This document shows, piece after piece, positions 9,301 to 20,369 of a stretch of DNA of 31,293 nucleotides; the first letter of the stretch is position 1; each line of letters begins with the position of its first letter. The position numbers and the translations under genes were made by a program. This DNA is from Fragilaria radians. Lineage: Eukaryota > Bacillariophyta > Fragilariophyceae > Fragilariales > Fragilariaceae. The DNA is taken from contig CAAAJI010000005.1 in NCBI GenBank assembly GCA_900642245.1, forward strand, positions 286,809 to 318,101, in the 5' to 3' direction. The notes beneath the pieces are model-generated. The model searched no databases. It saw only the letters and a program-made list of their open reading frames with translations, and was not told the origin of the DNA.

Positions 9301-11520
9301 AAAGGGATTTTACATTTCCAAATTATAGTCTTAGCTTACTTCAGTGTCGTCACAAATACTTTGCACATCATCTCTTTGCAAGCTTTCAAATTTGTTGAAG
9401 TCAAGTATATTGTCTAGGTTAAAATTACCATTGTCATCTATTTCATCTGTTTCATGAACATTCTCATCAAATTAAGACAAAGGTCCAGTACAGGTTCAGA
9501 TTAATGTTCTCATCAAATAAAGACTTAGCGCTTCAGATATCGTTAAAATGTCTTCCAAGTACTCTTCTTCTCAGACTTCTGTTACTCATTTAAGAGTCTC
9601 TGCACTTTGCTAAAGAGAAAGAGTTGGAAGTTGCTTCAACAAAACGTTTCGGGTGACCTTCATCATTCTCAAATTCTCAAGATTGAATTCAATTTCTAGA
9701 TTTTGATTCTCAATACGACATTTTGGAAATGAACGAGTGATGCGCTACCTTTGAGCAGACATTGGCCGAGAAGTTGCGTCGAGCTGTAGGATATCTGAAA
9801 ATTGGGAGCCAAAGAGTTACTGGATCTTTTTCCTTTAAGAGTTTGTGGATGTTTGCATTTGTTCTCAATAAGAACTGGTTTGATTGCAATGCAATCACAG
9901 TTATTTAATCCTCATGAAATAGCAAGTGTCATTACTTCAAATTATCCACTCCAATGTATATAGGTTGGAAATAAAAAATTTGCAATATATGGGCCACAAA
10001 TAAAGATTTAGAGTGGTCCATGAAATAATGTTTCACCCAAGCTACAAGACAATTTGAAGCATGTTGAATGAACTGGTTTGAGGATTTCCTCGGCAACGAC
10101 ACTTGCATTCAAGGAACATTTAACAGAATTGAGACAATGGTAAGGGACATAACGCAAGCGTAAAAATTCCGTGAACTATTTGCGTCAAATTCTTGAGCAA
10201 ATCCTCATTGTAAGTGAAGTGGCATCAAGATGATTAAACTGTGATGTGCTTTGATGCAGCAGGGCAGCCATTAACATTGCCCTGTTTTGTAAACAAATGT
10301 GGAAAAATTGCTTGTTAAAGGCAACACCGAGGCACATCTTTGTCACAGTATACCAACAAGTTTTGCGCAGAGTTTTCAAAGTGAGCTGGTCTAAAGTATT
10401 GTTATTGTTCCTGATCCATTGCTTTTGCCTTGTGGATCACATATACAATGAAGCAAAGAAATTGTCCAACAGGAAATTAGTCCACAATACACTTAGCATG
10501 ATTTTATAGGCACAAATTTTTGACCAGATGTGCCTGTTCCTGTGGATGAGGATAACGTTCCTAAAACAACGCAGGGTTCAAGCGATGAGATTAAAAACAC
10601 TCAATGCGGCATTGCAAAGGAAAAAACGAAGAGAAAGAAGAAGTAAAGAGAGTAGTAACAACAAATTAAGTGTGTAAACTTGTTAGTTTACTCATTGTTT
10701 GTTTAAGATTAAGGCTTCCTCCGACTATTGTTAGATGGAAAGGCAATCTCACAAATCCTTTACATCTTACTTATATGAATGTTGTGCTTTCGCGAGGAAT
10801 CAGAGGTAACAAGGTCAAGTAAATCATTGTCAAGATTTTTGATTTCAATGTGGGTTTTTTGATATATTAACTGTGTCATTTGTCAATGATTTCGTTATCG
10901 TCGTATATTGATTTTTACCTGGGACTCAAGATACAAGAAACATGTACGTGTACCAAGTTCAGTTGGATGACCCGTTATAGATGAGAATCATTAAGCATTA
11001 TATTTAATAAATGATGATATACACTGTATACACGTGTGTAGAAAATAGTAAAAATATATCGAGATATATTTCAAACCATGTGCAATAAAAATTAAGAATA
11101 TTCCAGCCTTTACTATATGGATTATGGTGTTCCCTCATCATAAGCAATGCTCTAAGCTTTGGCATCATAGTTAATCTGGCTGTAGTATATTCTCATGATT
11201 CTTGAAAAATATATTGCGATGCTTGACTTTCCTACTATCGATTAGGCAAACGCATTTTTTCTTCCTCCTCTGCATTAATGATTGTTTATTTCCACTTGAT
11301 TACAAGTACCGCATTTAGATCACACATGTAGATTTGTAAGTTTCTAAACTTGTCCACTCCGATACATCCCAGCTTCTTAGAAATACAACTGAAGCTTATG
11401 CCACCTTGGTACTCGTCTTCCTTTTCGTGATATTGAATGATCAATTACAAATGAAGGTTGAAATATAGTGTCGTCGATTGTGGATTTCAAGATCAATGAC
11501 CGATTGAGTATTTTTAAGTA
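9301..11520. other. Gene-free transposon debris
   Basis: No intact gene. This is expected to contain the decayed RT core of the minus-strand LINE-like element, but I could not find a readable YADD-type motif. A short plus-strand coding-like tail at 10524-10646 is listed separately. Confidence 0.45.
10524..10646 (+). pseudogene. Orphan coding-like tail, basic C-terminus
   Basis: A 40-codon open stretch between a TGA at 10521 and a TAA at 10644. It reads PDVPVPVDEDNVPKTTQG and ends KEKTKRKKK. The acidic/Ser-Thr linker followed by a terminal basic cluster resembles a natural nuclear-protein C-terminus, perhaps of a transposase. I found no catalytic domain upstream, so identity is unknown. Confidence 0.25.
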
Positions 11521-13280
11521 CTATTTTTGGTTCCAAAAATGCCTAAGGTGCAATACTAACGGTGATGTTGATATATAGTTTTCTTTCCAATGGTTAAACG
11601 TGTTTCTACATTCCTCTGGGCTTATCTCTGCATCATCTACCTCTATGGATACATCATTTATGACCCCTCTTGTCTTCCATTCTGGCGTTCCTTGGTCCAA
11701 CTCTATTTTGTTAAATTGATCTTTGCTTGTAATTCCCTGAAGCTTAGAACCTGTTAGCATGTACCCATGACATTGAGAAAAGCATTTAAAAATGTGATCT
11801 CCGATCTTCTCTACAATGTCATCCGGATTGTTTATATTAACGACTTTATCTCAAGCTTTTTTTACATGCTGATGGGTAAACGCTTTAGTCTTCCCAGTTG
11901 CAAGCATGATCTTTTTGTATTTGCACCTCTCGTTTTAGTTCCTTATTTGGTCCCGAAGTCAAGCTTTCTTTCCGTTTGTGCTGGGATTCTCTGGTATTCC
12001 TTCAAATTTAATTTTTAACTATTTGACCTATGCATGAGTTAACGACGCTTCTAGCTTTCTACTTATCTGCTGCATATCTTTCCTCAGGATTTAACCACTA
12101 TTTTATCCTCTATCTGTTTAGCTTTCTGTGTTTGATATCTAAGTGTGGCACAATCTTCCTGACATTGAATTGAGTCTAAAAACCACTTGAAAAATCCCCT
12201 TTGATTTCATTGTTCGTGCAACTTCTGAACTAATGTTAGTCAGTAATGCTTCTCTTGTTGTAATCTCCGCGTAAATGTTATCTGCGGAGTCCAATGCTAC
12301 TTCTTCATATAAGGAGCTTACTTGCCTTCCTAGAAACTCTAGCTGGTGTTGAATCTTGTAATATTTGCAGAGATTATTTTTCGTGTCATAATGCTCAAAA
12401 CTGCGTTCCAATCTGCCTTATAAACATAGATATTTCTTTCTTTTGAGTAAGTCATACATTCTACTTGGCTGGGAGTTATGATGATGAGCGTTTGCTTCCA
12501 TCTCAAAAACACTTACTCATTGTGTTAATCCAGTCTACCTGTATGTTCAAAAGTATGCCTTGCATTTTCTGCATACCAATACAAAGAAATAATCATTGTG
12601 TTAATCCAGTCTACCTGTATGTTGAAAAGTATGTCCTGCATTATCTGCATTTCTATTTCTTCTCTTAATTCTGTTTCCGATGAAATAAATACACTTCCGC
12701 TCATAATTTATAGTGTCTCAGCTCCAATGCCTGAATTTCTCTTTCCATTGCAGTGTGCAATACTATATCAACATTTATGGCCCTGAGCGTCTTAAAGAAG
12801 CGTGTTCCACATCATTCCCTAACTCACAATTTCCTGCAATTCCTCAATTGACTTACTTTACTAAAAGGTAGCTTTGGTATCTGATATCCTTTTGCTTGCG
12901 CAAACAGATCTTGATTTTTTTCGCCATGGGCTTTGACTTTTTTGTATATAATTTCTTCTTTGTACCCTCCTTTTCTTCAATTGAAACTTCTGAATTCTGC
13001 TATTCCCCGTCACCCTAGTTTCTAAAAGAACCACTATATTCCTTCCTTTCTCAATTGCGCTCTTAAGTGACTCGATAATCATTTTCTTTGTGGATTGTAC
13101 TTGCCTTTTGGATCTGTTGTTTTCCCTTCTTATTTCCTGATTTCTTTTGTGTGCAGCACTTTTTTCTTCCTCACTTCTTTTAGGACATCTTCCATTTCCT
13201 GAATTCAACTTTTTCTTTGCTATTTTTTGTTTTCTCTTAATATTTTCTTTACTGTATATGTTGTAAATGCTTTTCATCAA
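11521..13280 (-). mobile_element. LINE-like retroelement remnant (region upstream of the RT core)
   Basis: Three minus-strand open segments in transcription order suggest one decayed ORF. At 13280-12861 is a highly basic segment rich in KKR, ending with stops. At 12411-12139 is a segment containing KIQHQLEFLGRQVSSLYEEV. At 11760-11521 is a segment ending FNHWKENYISTSP then LHLRHF. The last resembles the FxxWKExTSTSPSGRHLGHYK signature just before the RT palm in non-LTR elements of algae. Assignment rests mainly on that motif. The element would continue leftward through the copia insertion to 5.45 kb. Confidence 0.4.
12517..12650. repeat. 76-bp-period tandem duplication
   Basis: About 58 bp beginning TCATTGTGTTAATCCAGTC at 12517 recurs at 12593 with about four substitutions. 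The spacing is 76 bp. A local duplication inside decayed mobile DNA. Confidence 0.9.
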
Positions 13281-16200
13281 ACCAAGTTGATTTTTACCAT
13301 TTCGGCTTCCCTTTCCTGAGTAATTCTTCTTATAGTCACATCTCTATAGCAACCATCATTTTGTCGATTTCCGCTGCCTTCTTCATTATGTCCTTCTTTC
13401 CAGCAGCCGTATTGTAAGATAGTTTCATGATTCTGCTGGTAGTTCTGAAATTAAATGTGTTAAGTAATCCTGAGAGTATTGCATGAAAGGAAGCGCCACA
13501 ATAAAGAAGATGTGAAGGTGAAGAGGCGTGGTCAGGACTTAATTTCATGAATAAAACATCTAATCTCAACATTACAGATACTCACCTCCCAAATCAGAAT
13601 TCAAAAGCAAAAAGATCTGTAGAAGCGGAGTATCACTGGCAGAGAAATGCCACAGTGTCAGAGGCTCCATAGATATGAAGATGACCACGAGATGACGTTG
13701 GTCAATGGTCTTGTCACACACATTATGTTTGGCAGAGTAAGCATTCATGCAGGCCAGGCCATGCATAGTAATAGAACAAATCTTTTCCATAACTCTAGAA
13801 GAGTTAATGTTACTGGTCTTGATCATGAAAAAACTGCAGTGAAGAGAAAGTCTTCCAATAGTTATAGCAACTACTACAGTCAATCTTCTAGTCTTTTCAG
13901 CTATTTCATAGGAAATTCATGCTGGGATACGCCATGAAACAATCCTTCATTCCGAGTTCAATATCAAAGAAGCTGATTTAAGATAAATACAGTATAAGTA
14001 CAATCACCAATGAAAATGATTAAGCAGTCGTTTAAGAGAAGATAAAATGCATTCCGTATGCGTTTCATATGATATAGAGTCATAATTGAAGACCCACAAA
14101 CCTGCAAGTAAACAGGATACTAAGTAGAATCAGTTAATGGATAGAATAGAAGCGTGAAGCTTCCAAAGCAAGCAATACAGACAATGCAATCACTAAAGCC
14201 AAGATGCATCCATATGCGTGCCTCCATGCTGATTATCTGAATCACTGTTAAAAGGGATAATTGAAAACATGTAGTACTCAAGAGTCTGAAGATTCATTTG
14301 AAACAAACCCATCCGTCTTGTCACGGATATTAATCCTGTATAAGAAATTCAAGTGTTTCCCTCCCACTAGAGTTAAAGAAGATGGCTCAGGATTTGAAAC
14401 ATTTAACGACAATCTCGCTATTCTGCTGTGCGTAAGTACGTTTTAGGATGATTTCGAAATCGTTACGTGGCGCACGAATAAAATCAGATTCCAAATGCAA
14501 ATAAGATTTCACTCAACAACGTGGAATATCATCTGCATGTCAACGTGATAATGCTAAAGCTAAGATGAGTCAATGTGTCTGATAGATACAATGAGATCTA
14601 GTTATCTCCTGATCAAAAGACGGATCATCATAGTGGCAAAACCCGGCTAAACTAAACCGTTCCAAGTACTTAAAGTCTCATGTTCAAATCTTGATGTTTA
14701 TTGCAGGTGCTCCTAAAAATGCATGTTTTTCCCACAGAACTATTTAGCACATTTTCAAAGTTAAATGCAAACCATCAACATAATTGGAAAACACCAGAAC
14801 AAGTATCAAGGAGGGTGCACCTGATGTATCCCAATGATACCGTCAGATGTCTTTCCGGTTGAAACTGTTCTGTATTTAGATCCAGTCTCCAATTTTTCCA
14901 GAAACAAAGAAATGTCTGGATATTTTGTTGGATTTGTAGATAACATGGTAGATACACTGACTTTCAAGGCACGAAGTGTTTAAGTCATTGAAGAGCACCG
15001 GAAAAGGTAAGGTTTAGGACTTGCACTTACTGCAAAGGTATATACTCAAAACATCATAATTAAGTTTGAAAATTGTTTTGGAAGGTGCTAAAGCTCATCA
15101 AAGATCCAATGAGACAAAGGCATCACTCAATAATACATGATCACCGCTATCTTATGATAGAGATTCTGCAAAGTTTAGATCTATGTTGGTTGCTGTGTCT
15201 AAATGATATTTGTTAGGAGTAGTTGATATAGGAATGCCACATTTGCAATCAGTAGATTCAAAATGTGCAGAGAAAAAGGACAACTCAAGCCTTTAAAGTA
15301 AACTTGTTGGGGTAAATTATGGCAGGGTATGAATGACATCTGCTCTGTCTTAAGGAAAAAAACTTCAAAGCCGCCTCAAATTCTTGTGTAAGTGAAGTGA
15401 TATTGGCAAAGATTTTAAGTTTTGAATCCAGATGAATTAAAGAAAGTGCCATTATTAGTTTGACAAAGCTAAAAGGAAACCAATTATTTCATGATCTTGC
15501 GAAGAAAATTATTGATTCATACTCCAGAATTTGAAAAGGACAAGGATGAATCGTTAGGTACCTACAATCGAATTTTTAGGCTTAGGAAATTAGGATACAT
15601 GTTTTGTCCAATAAAATTAAGAGATAGGATTAGATTTAAGAAGTGAATAAAGTGTAACGTATGCTTAATATCAAAACATTAAAGAGAGGTTTTGGACTTC
15701 AGAGACGAGTGGAGTAGTGAAGTGAAGTATTTTGCAATTATTCGAGAAAAGAAAATGACAAACAAGAATTTTGCTATTTCCGGTCCAATAGTACCGCATT
15801 TTGTAGGTATTCTGGATAGGATTGTCGAATCCAGAAGTTGGGTCTTCTTTAAGATTAGTTTCAAGTTTCCTTTTCAATTCAAAGCACTCCAGGTAAATGT
15901 GGATATTTTAGATGGCAAGTCTGCAGGTCATTATCCCTAATGACTCAAAGAGAATTATTTCATCGTGAGACACACAGCTTTCCAAATAATCAATCTCAGT
16001 CATAGCATAGCAAACTTCCTGATAAAAAATGTTTGTAACTTTCTCCAACAAAACATAAAATTACTTAATGGAGAAGATTTTTCCTTTCGTTTGAGTAGAC
16101 GGTGGAAGAGTTATTCTGTGTCAAGTAAGGAATACTGGGTAAAACTGACATATAGTCCTCAATACATACAATACAATACATAAAATTTTGCACATTCCGC

Positions 16201-16319
16201 ACCCACACGGGCGCCAATTATTGCTCCTTCAACTCACTGATCTATGTAGATATTTTCACAATACGTTGTCTTCTTTGTCGTGTTCTTCAAAAGAGTTGGT
16301 TGAAAAGTATTTGTGGAAG
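13281..16319. other. Gene-free stretch, unassigned
   Basis: Only short overlapping ORFs of 60-103 codons on both strands, with no recognisable motif. One ORF at 14261-14446 runs into a good donor-like GTAAGTA at 14430, but no partner exon was found. I see no RNA gene or recognisable repeat family here. Confidence 0.4.
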
Positions 16320-17330
16320 GTGATGCAGCTGTTTGGATTTGTAAATGCAAGAAGAGCAGGAAGAAGGGGCAGGGGTAGGCCAATCTTATGGATCACATTC
16401 AAGGAGAGCATGCAGACACTTTGGAAGCAGCAAAGAGGAAAAGAAGTGGTCCTATCTTGCAGCTCTTTGCAAAAAATACACTAACCTGTTCAGCTGGGAA
16501 GAACGGATTGTGAAGGACGTTCTACCATTTAGTTTCTGCAAAAAACTGACTACCTGGAAATTTTCACTTCTTGATGCCATTTTGGTAGAGAGTTTAATGA
16601 AGGCAATTGCGCGATTTGCAGTTATTATTGAGCAGAAATTGAAGCGCTGCCTTCCAGATATCTTTTCATTGGCTTTTGATGGTTGGAGCTCAGGAGGGAC
16701 TCACTTTATAACAGAAAGGATATTCTCAAGCAATGTTATCATTTGCCCCTCTGCAGGACAAAGAACACTTGATGCGGATTCTCACAAGGAAAGTTAGATT
16801 CTATGTGGGTTATGCAAGCCATTGTTTAAACCTGGCGTCAAGATTATTCTTGAATTGTATTCTGGTGTCGCAAAACGCATTCATGAGCTGATGATTCATT
16901 TACAAAATCTGAAAGCGTGCAGCGCTTTGCAGACACACACATTTGGGTCCGGTTCTTTGCAATGTAACATGCCGGTCATCCATGAAGAAGATGATTGATC
17001 AGTACTTCAAAATACTACAACCAATAAGTGTAGGCGCATTTGGATCTTCAACTATCACCTGGCAAGAATTGACTGGCCAGTAATTTACAGAAGATACTCA
17101 GTGATCTTGTTCTTCTAACAGTGGTATTTCAAAATGAAGATCTGTCATTGTGCAATGTCAGGGAGAACCTTGATATTGCCACTCAGGCGTTCCCGGAATT
17201 GTCTGAGCATTGTGGGCCTCAAAGCAGGATTGTTGTCGACCAAGCCTTTGAAAGTACAGTGGTCAAGATCCAGAAGGCGCAACAATCCTGTTCCACATTA
17301 AGAATAATAGAAGATAACACTTTATAATTA
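16320..17330 (+). pseudogene. hAT-superfamily transposase remnant
   Basis: Plus-strand fragments in three frames read as a hAT transposase. A BED-finger-like start (about 16331-16420) contains VWICKCKKSRKKGQG and ANLMDHIQGEH. The core holds KRCLPDIFSLAFDGWSSGG (about 16640-16700), matching the LP..F.L.FDGW.......Y block of hAT proteins. Further on are VGYASHCLNLA (about 16805) and CNVTCRSSMKKMIDQYFK. The 17121-17327 segment reads FQNEDLSL, VRENLDI, IVVDQAFESTVVKIQ. Frameshifts break it at least three times. The C-terminal dimerisation region is missing. The readable homology stops shortly before the hairpin array. Confidence 0.6.
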
Positions 17331-17375
17331 TAACAAAACACAGCGAATTAAACTAGAAAAACATTAATTCAAGAA

Positions 17376-18152
17376 GATGTTATTTTGTACCAACATTCGG
17401 AGACGTCCATTGTTGCGAGTACATGGAAATATAGATGATGAAGATATCATCTATAATAGCACATCTAAAACAACAACAACTGAAAAGAATGATGGCTGTT
17501 GTTTTTTCGTTTACATTTTTTAGATGATACTAATCAAAGATCTCTAAAATTTAGGAGATAATAAATCACATGTGTTTCATGAAGTGTAACATGACTTAGA
17601 ATATTTCATTCTAAATAAAATAAGTCAAAATATATTTTGACTAACCAGCATAGGCTGGATATAATAATTCATCCTAAATAATAGGATGATCTAAAGGAAT
17701 ACTATAATAACGAACATTAATCAATCAAGACTCCAATCTTGTATGATTAATAAATAAGAGTAGTCTTTCATATTTTTCTAAAAAATATAACATAATTTTT
17801 CTTCCACTGATCTTATTGAATAAACCGTTTTTAAGGTTTTTGAGTTAGTAATCATGACTTATTCCTGAATGATTTATTCCTGTCAGTTTCTAGTAAGGAA
17901 TAATTCCTTTTGAGTTTTGTCTCTGCATGAATAAGTTATTCTGTGTCATGTGACTTGGGGAATAAATAAGGAATTGTTATTCCGGAAGGCCTGGGCCCAA
18001 AAGGAGGTAATCAACCAAATGCTCTACACAACTTCACTCCTTTGAAAGAGACGTAGGAGTGATTGATGAAGTTCTCGTCTCGTGAGAATGAGATACGAGT
18101 AATCCTGCTTACATGTCAAATTGAAAAATTGCATATCCAATATCACATGTAA
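17376..18152. repeat. Serial hairpin array (at least 14 tandemly placed stem-loops)
   Basis: Consecutive, non-identical inverted repeats tile this AT-rich stretch. Stems (left/right starts) are: 17430/17446 (10 bp), 17462/17517 (9) enclosing 17467/17498 (8, alternative), 17540/17550 (9, one bulge), 17592/17621 (7) enclosing 17597/17608 (6), 17624-17641 (perfect 18-bp palindrome), 17645/17654 (5), 17669/17682 (8), 17716/17744 (8) enclosing 17726/17737 (5), 17771/17781 (7), 17895-17909 (7 plus 1-nt centre), 17959/17977 (7), 18031/18067 (6) enclosing 18035/18055 (7), 18074/18095 (5), 18109/18145 (8). Stem sequences differ from one another, so it is not an amplified repeat. No ORF is present. Confidence 0.8.
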
Positions 18153-18864
18153 ATTAGGAAACACAACCAGAAAAGCGATAAATTAAGTTATTATTAAAAC
18201 CCAATCTTAATGCTTCATTAGTTTTTCATGACAAACCGCATTTTCACTAAAACGTTTCTTTATATTCTCATCCTTGCTTGCCATGGGAGCTACTCATTCA
18301 ACTGTAGTACTAGGGAATGTTAAGGCTCGAAATTAAATGTTTACTAGCTTAGCAAACCTAGTGCCCCACACATGATGCACGCATTGAAATGGCTGATCAT
18401 TCGAGTCAACAACTCACGTTGCTACGAAAGTCATTTCTGATTTCGTTCTTGTTTCCCTAAATCGGAGTAATCTTATTCGAAGAAGTCGATAATTGGGATT
18501 GATTGTTCCGTATTTTTTTGTTCTGCCATTCGAAGTAGTCGTTTATGTGGATCTTAGGAAAAGCTTATCTTACCTTTAAACGATTGTAAAAACGGCCATT
18601 TCCAAAGACCGAATCGTAAAAACGATGCGAGTCTTGAGAAGAATTGGATACTCCCTTTTCAGACACCCCAAATAAATCGCATTGTTTATCTTGAAATTAG
18701 TTGTATATTGGACCGGCTGCTCTCATGAATAATTTCGACGAAGAAAAATGTGGAATTTAAAGGATATAAATTTATCCGACTCTAAATATAATAAAACGTC
18801 TAAGTATTTTTGTTTATAGAAATTCGAATTATTATATTTGTACACCAGAGTCTTGAGATCATCG
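18153..18864. promoter_or_regulatory. Upstream region of the cyclin gene
   Basis: No ORF. Two copies of GTAAAAACG lie exactly 30 bp apart (18586-18594 and 18616-18624). The second is embedded in a palindrome, ATCGTAAAAACGAT (about 18613-18626). These may be promoter elements of the cyclin, but this is unproven. Confidence 0.35.
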
Positions 18865-18872
18865 TTTGGCGC
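18865..18872 (+). promoter_or_regulatory. E2F/DP-type site TTTGGCGC
   Basis: TTTGGCGC fits the E2F consensus TTTSSCGC exactly and lies 146 bp upstream of the cyclin start codon, embedded in AT-rich DNA. E2F control of G1/S cyclins is conserved in plants and animals, and diatoms encode E2F and DP proteins. The match is short, so occupancy is inference. Confidence 0.5.
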
Positions 18873-19017
18873 CCTTGATTCCCAAAAAACAATCCGTCCA
18901 CAATTTCAAGTACCTTGATTTCAATCTTTACAGGATCACCTTCTCAACTTTCACAATCATAAAATTCACCCAAATAGAAGTTAAGAATTTCACTTTATCA
19001 TTCCCCCAGAGCAAGAC

Positions 19018-20004
19018 ATGCCTTCTTCCATGGTCAAACTCAAAATGAGTCCAAGGAAAAGGAAATGTTTGACCATTTCAGAAGTTGAAAATCTGCCGGA
19101 CATCCTCAACGTCATGATCGTGCGAGAAGAAGCTTACCGTTGCCATGACTACCTTTCTATCTCGTCTTGGGAGGAATCTTTCCTTCGAAAGAAAGGAGGA
19201 AGCACGATCGACGAGTATTGTCGGGACCAGATATGTGAATGGACGTATCGAGTGGTTGATTACTTTAGGATCGATCGTGAAGTTGTTTCTGTATCATTGA
19301 ACTATTTGGACAGATTCCTTTGCACTTGTTCCTGTGATCGTGCCACGTTTAAATTGGCAGCTACAACGTGCCTTTATTTGAGTGTAAAAGTCGTTCACCC
19401 TCAAAAGCTAGGAGACCTCGGAATTCTCTCAGACCTGTCTAGGGGCGAGTTTGAGATGAAAGATATCTCCAACATGGAAGAAATAATTTTGAACGCACTG
19501 AACTGGAGGCTTTACCCTCCCACGGCGTCTCATTTTACCACTCTTGTACTGGATTTCTTACGATTGGAATTTCCTTATGGTGAATTGGATGATCTTTACT
19601 CAAACGCATCGTTTTTCTCTGAGTTATCTGTTTGCGACTATTTTTTCATTTCATTTCACTCCTCGACTGTCGCTCTTGCTTCTGTGCTAAACGCTCTAGA
19701 AGGTATGATGCATGACATAGATCCAGATATAATGGAGAAAATTAATGGCATACCGATACCAATAAGTGATCTGCTAGCTGCAAGAAATAAGTTATGGGAA
19801 CTCTATGAAAGAAGTGAAGAATGTGCTCTACACAACGACCCAAGACAAGTGAAGCCGGTTAGTTCCGTACATGCTAATATAATGAATGTAGACTCTGTGA
19901 ATAGTCCGAATGCATCTCCTGTTTCCATAGCCTCGGAAAGGCATAAAGGAAGTCCAAGTTGGCCAAACACAGTTGTGGGTGAATTTCGTAATAGAGGTTG
20001 GTAA
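19018..20004 (+). CDS. Diatom-type cyclin
   Basis: A complete, intronless 328-residue cyclin. The cyclin N-box spans about residues 60-170, with WTYRVVDYF, SLNYLDRFL and a KLAATTCLYLSVK helix carrying the CDK-contacting lysine. The partner acidic position lies in MEEIILNALNWRLYPPTA. A second cyclin-like fold follows (FFSELSVCDYFF, ALASVLNALEG). The tail is Ser/Asn-rich. The block between the helices (LSRGEF) and the PPTA motif are typical of the expanded diatom-specific cyclins, many of which respond to nutrient or silicate supply. The protein would bind a cyclin-dependent kinase in the nucleus. No D-box is obvious. An E2F-type site lies in the proximal promoter and the hairpin array lies further upstream. 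A nearby in-frame second ATG could also serve as start. Confidence 0.9.
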   Translation: MPSSMVKLKMSPRKRKCLTISEVENLPDILNVMIVREEAYRCHDYLSISSWEESFLRKKGGSTIDEYCRDQICEWTYRVVDYFRIDREVVSVSLNYLDRFLCTCSCDRATFKLAATTCLYLSVKVVHPQKLGDLGILSDLSRGEFEMKDISNMEEIILNALNWRLYPPTASHFTTLVLDFLRLEFPYGELDDLYSNASFFSELSVCDYFFISFHSSTVALASVLNALEGMMHDIDPDIMEKINGIPIPISDLLAARNKLWELYERSEECALHNDPRQVKPVSSVHANIMNVDSVNSPNASPVSIASERHKGSPSWPNTVVGEFRNRGW

Positions 20005-20369
20005 ATATATCAATGTTAGAGTTCTGATGATAATTAAGCTTGCAACAAGGCCTGAACGCTTCAGACCTACCAGTTTAATCTATCATGTAACGTTTAAAGA
20101 AAGAGATAGAGTCTATTGATTTTAGGGCTTCATGAGCATTCCTTACTAGTTTTAGTCACTAAAATGACTTAGCATGCTCCGTCGAAATGGGGAGTGCTCT
20201 ACTAAATAGGTCTAGATGTACTGAATTGTTTCCGGTTCTAAGGATCCGTCAAGGATAAATCACGAAGCAGACTTCCTGTCTTCACTTGTACAACTTCACT
20301 TTGGGTGTCCAGTATACTACTTTTATCAAGTCATTCGGGGCTTCCGGAAGAAATTTAAAATGACAGCTG
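20005..20369. other. Cyclin 3' flank
   Basis: No gene or recognisable repeat. This is the likely 3' UTR of the cyclin, then the downstream flank of the minus-strand copia remnant. Confidence 0.5.

Noticed and set aside
13572..13937. Overlapping ORFs of 96-103 codons on both strands
   Set aside because: No recognisable motif, and both strands look equally plausible, as expected for chance ORFs.
14261..14446. 61-codon ORF running into a GTAAGTA donor
   Set aside because: No downstream acceptor or homologous continuation was found. The donor match alone is not enough.
18866..19048. 60-codon ORF just before the cyclin
   Set aside because: Out of frame with the cyclin, overlaps its start, and lies in the promoter or leader region.
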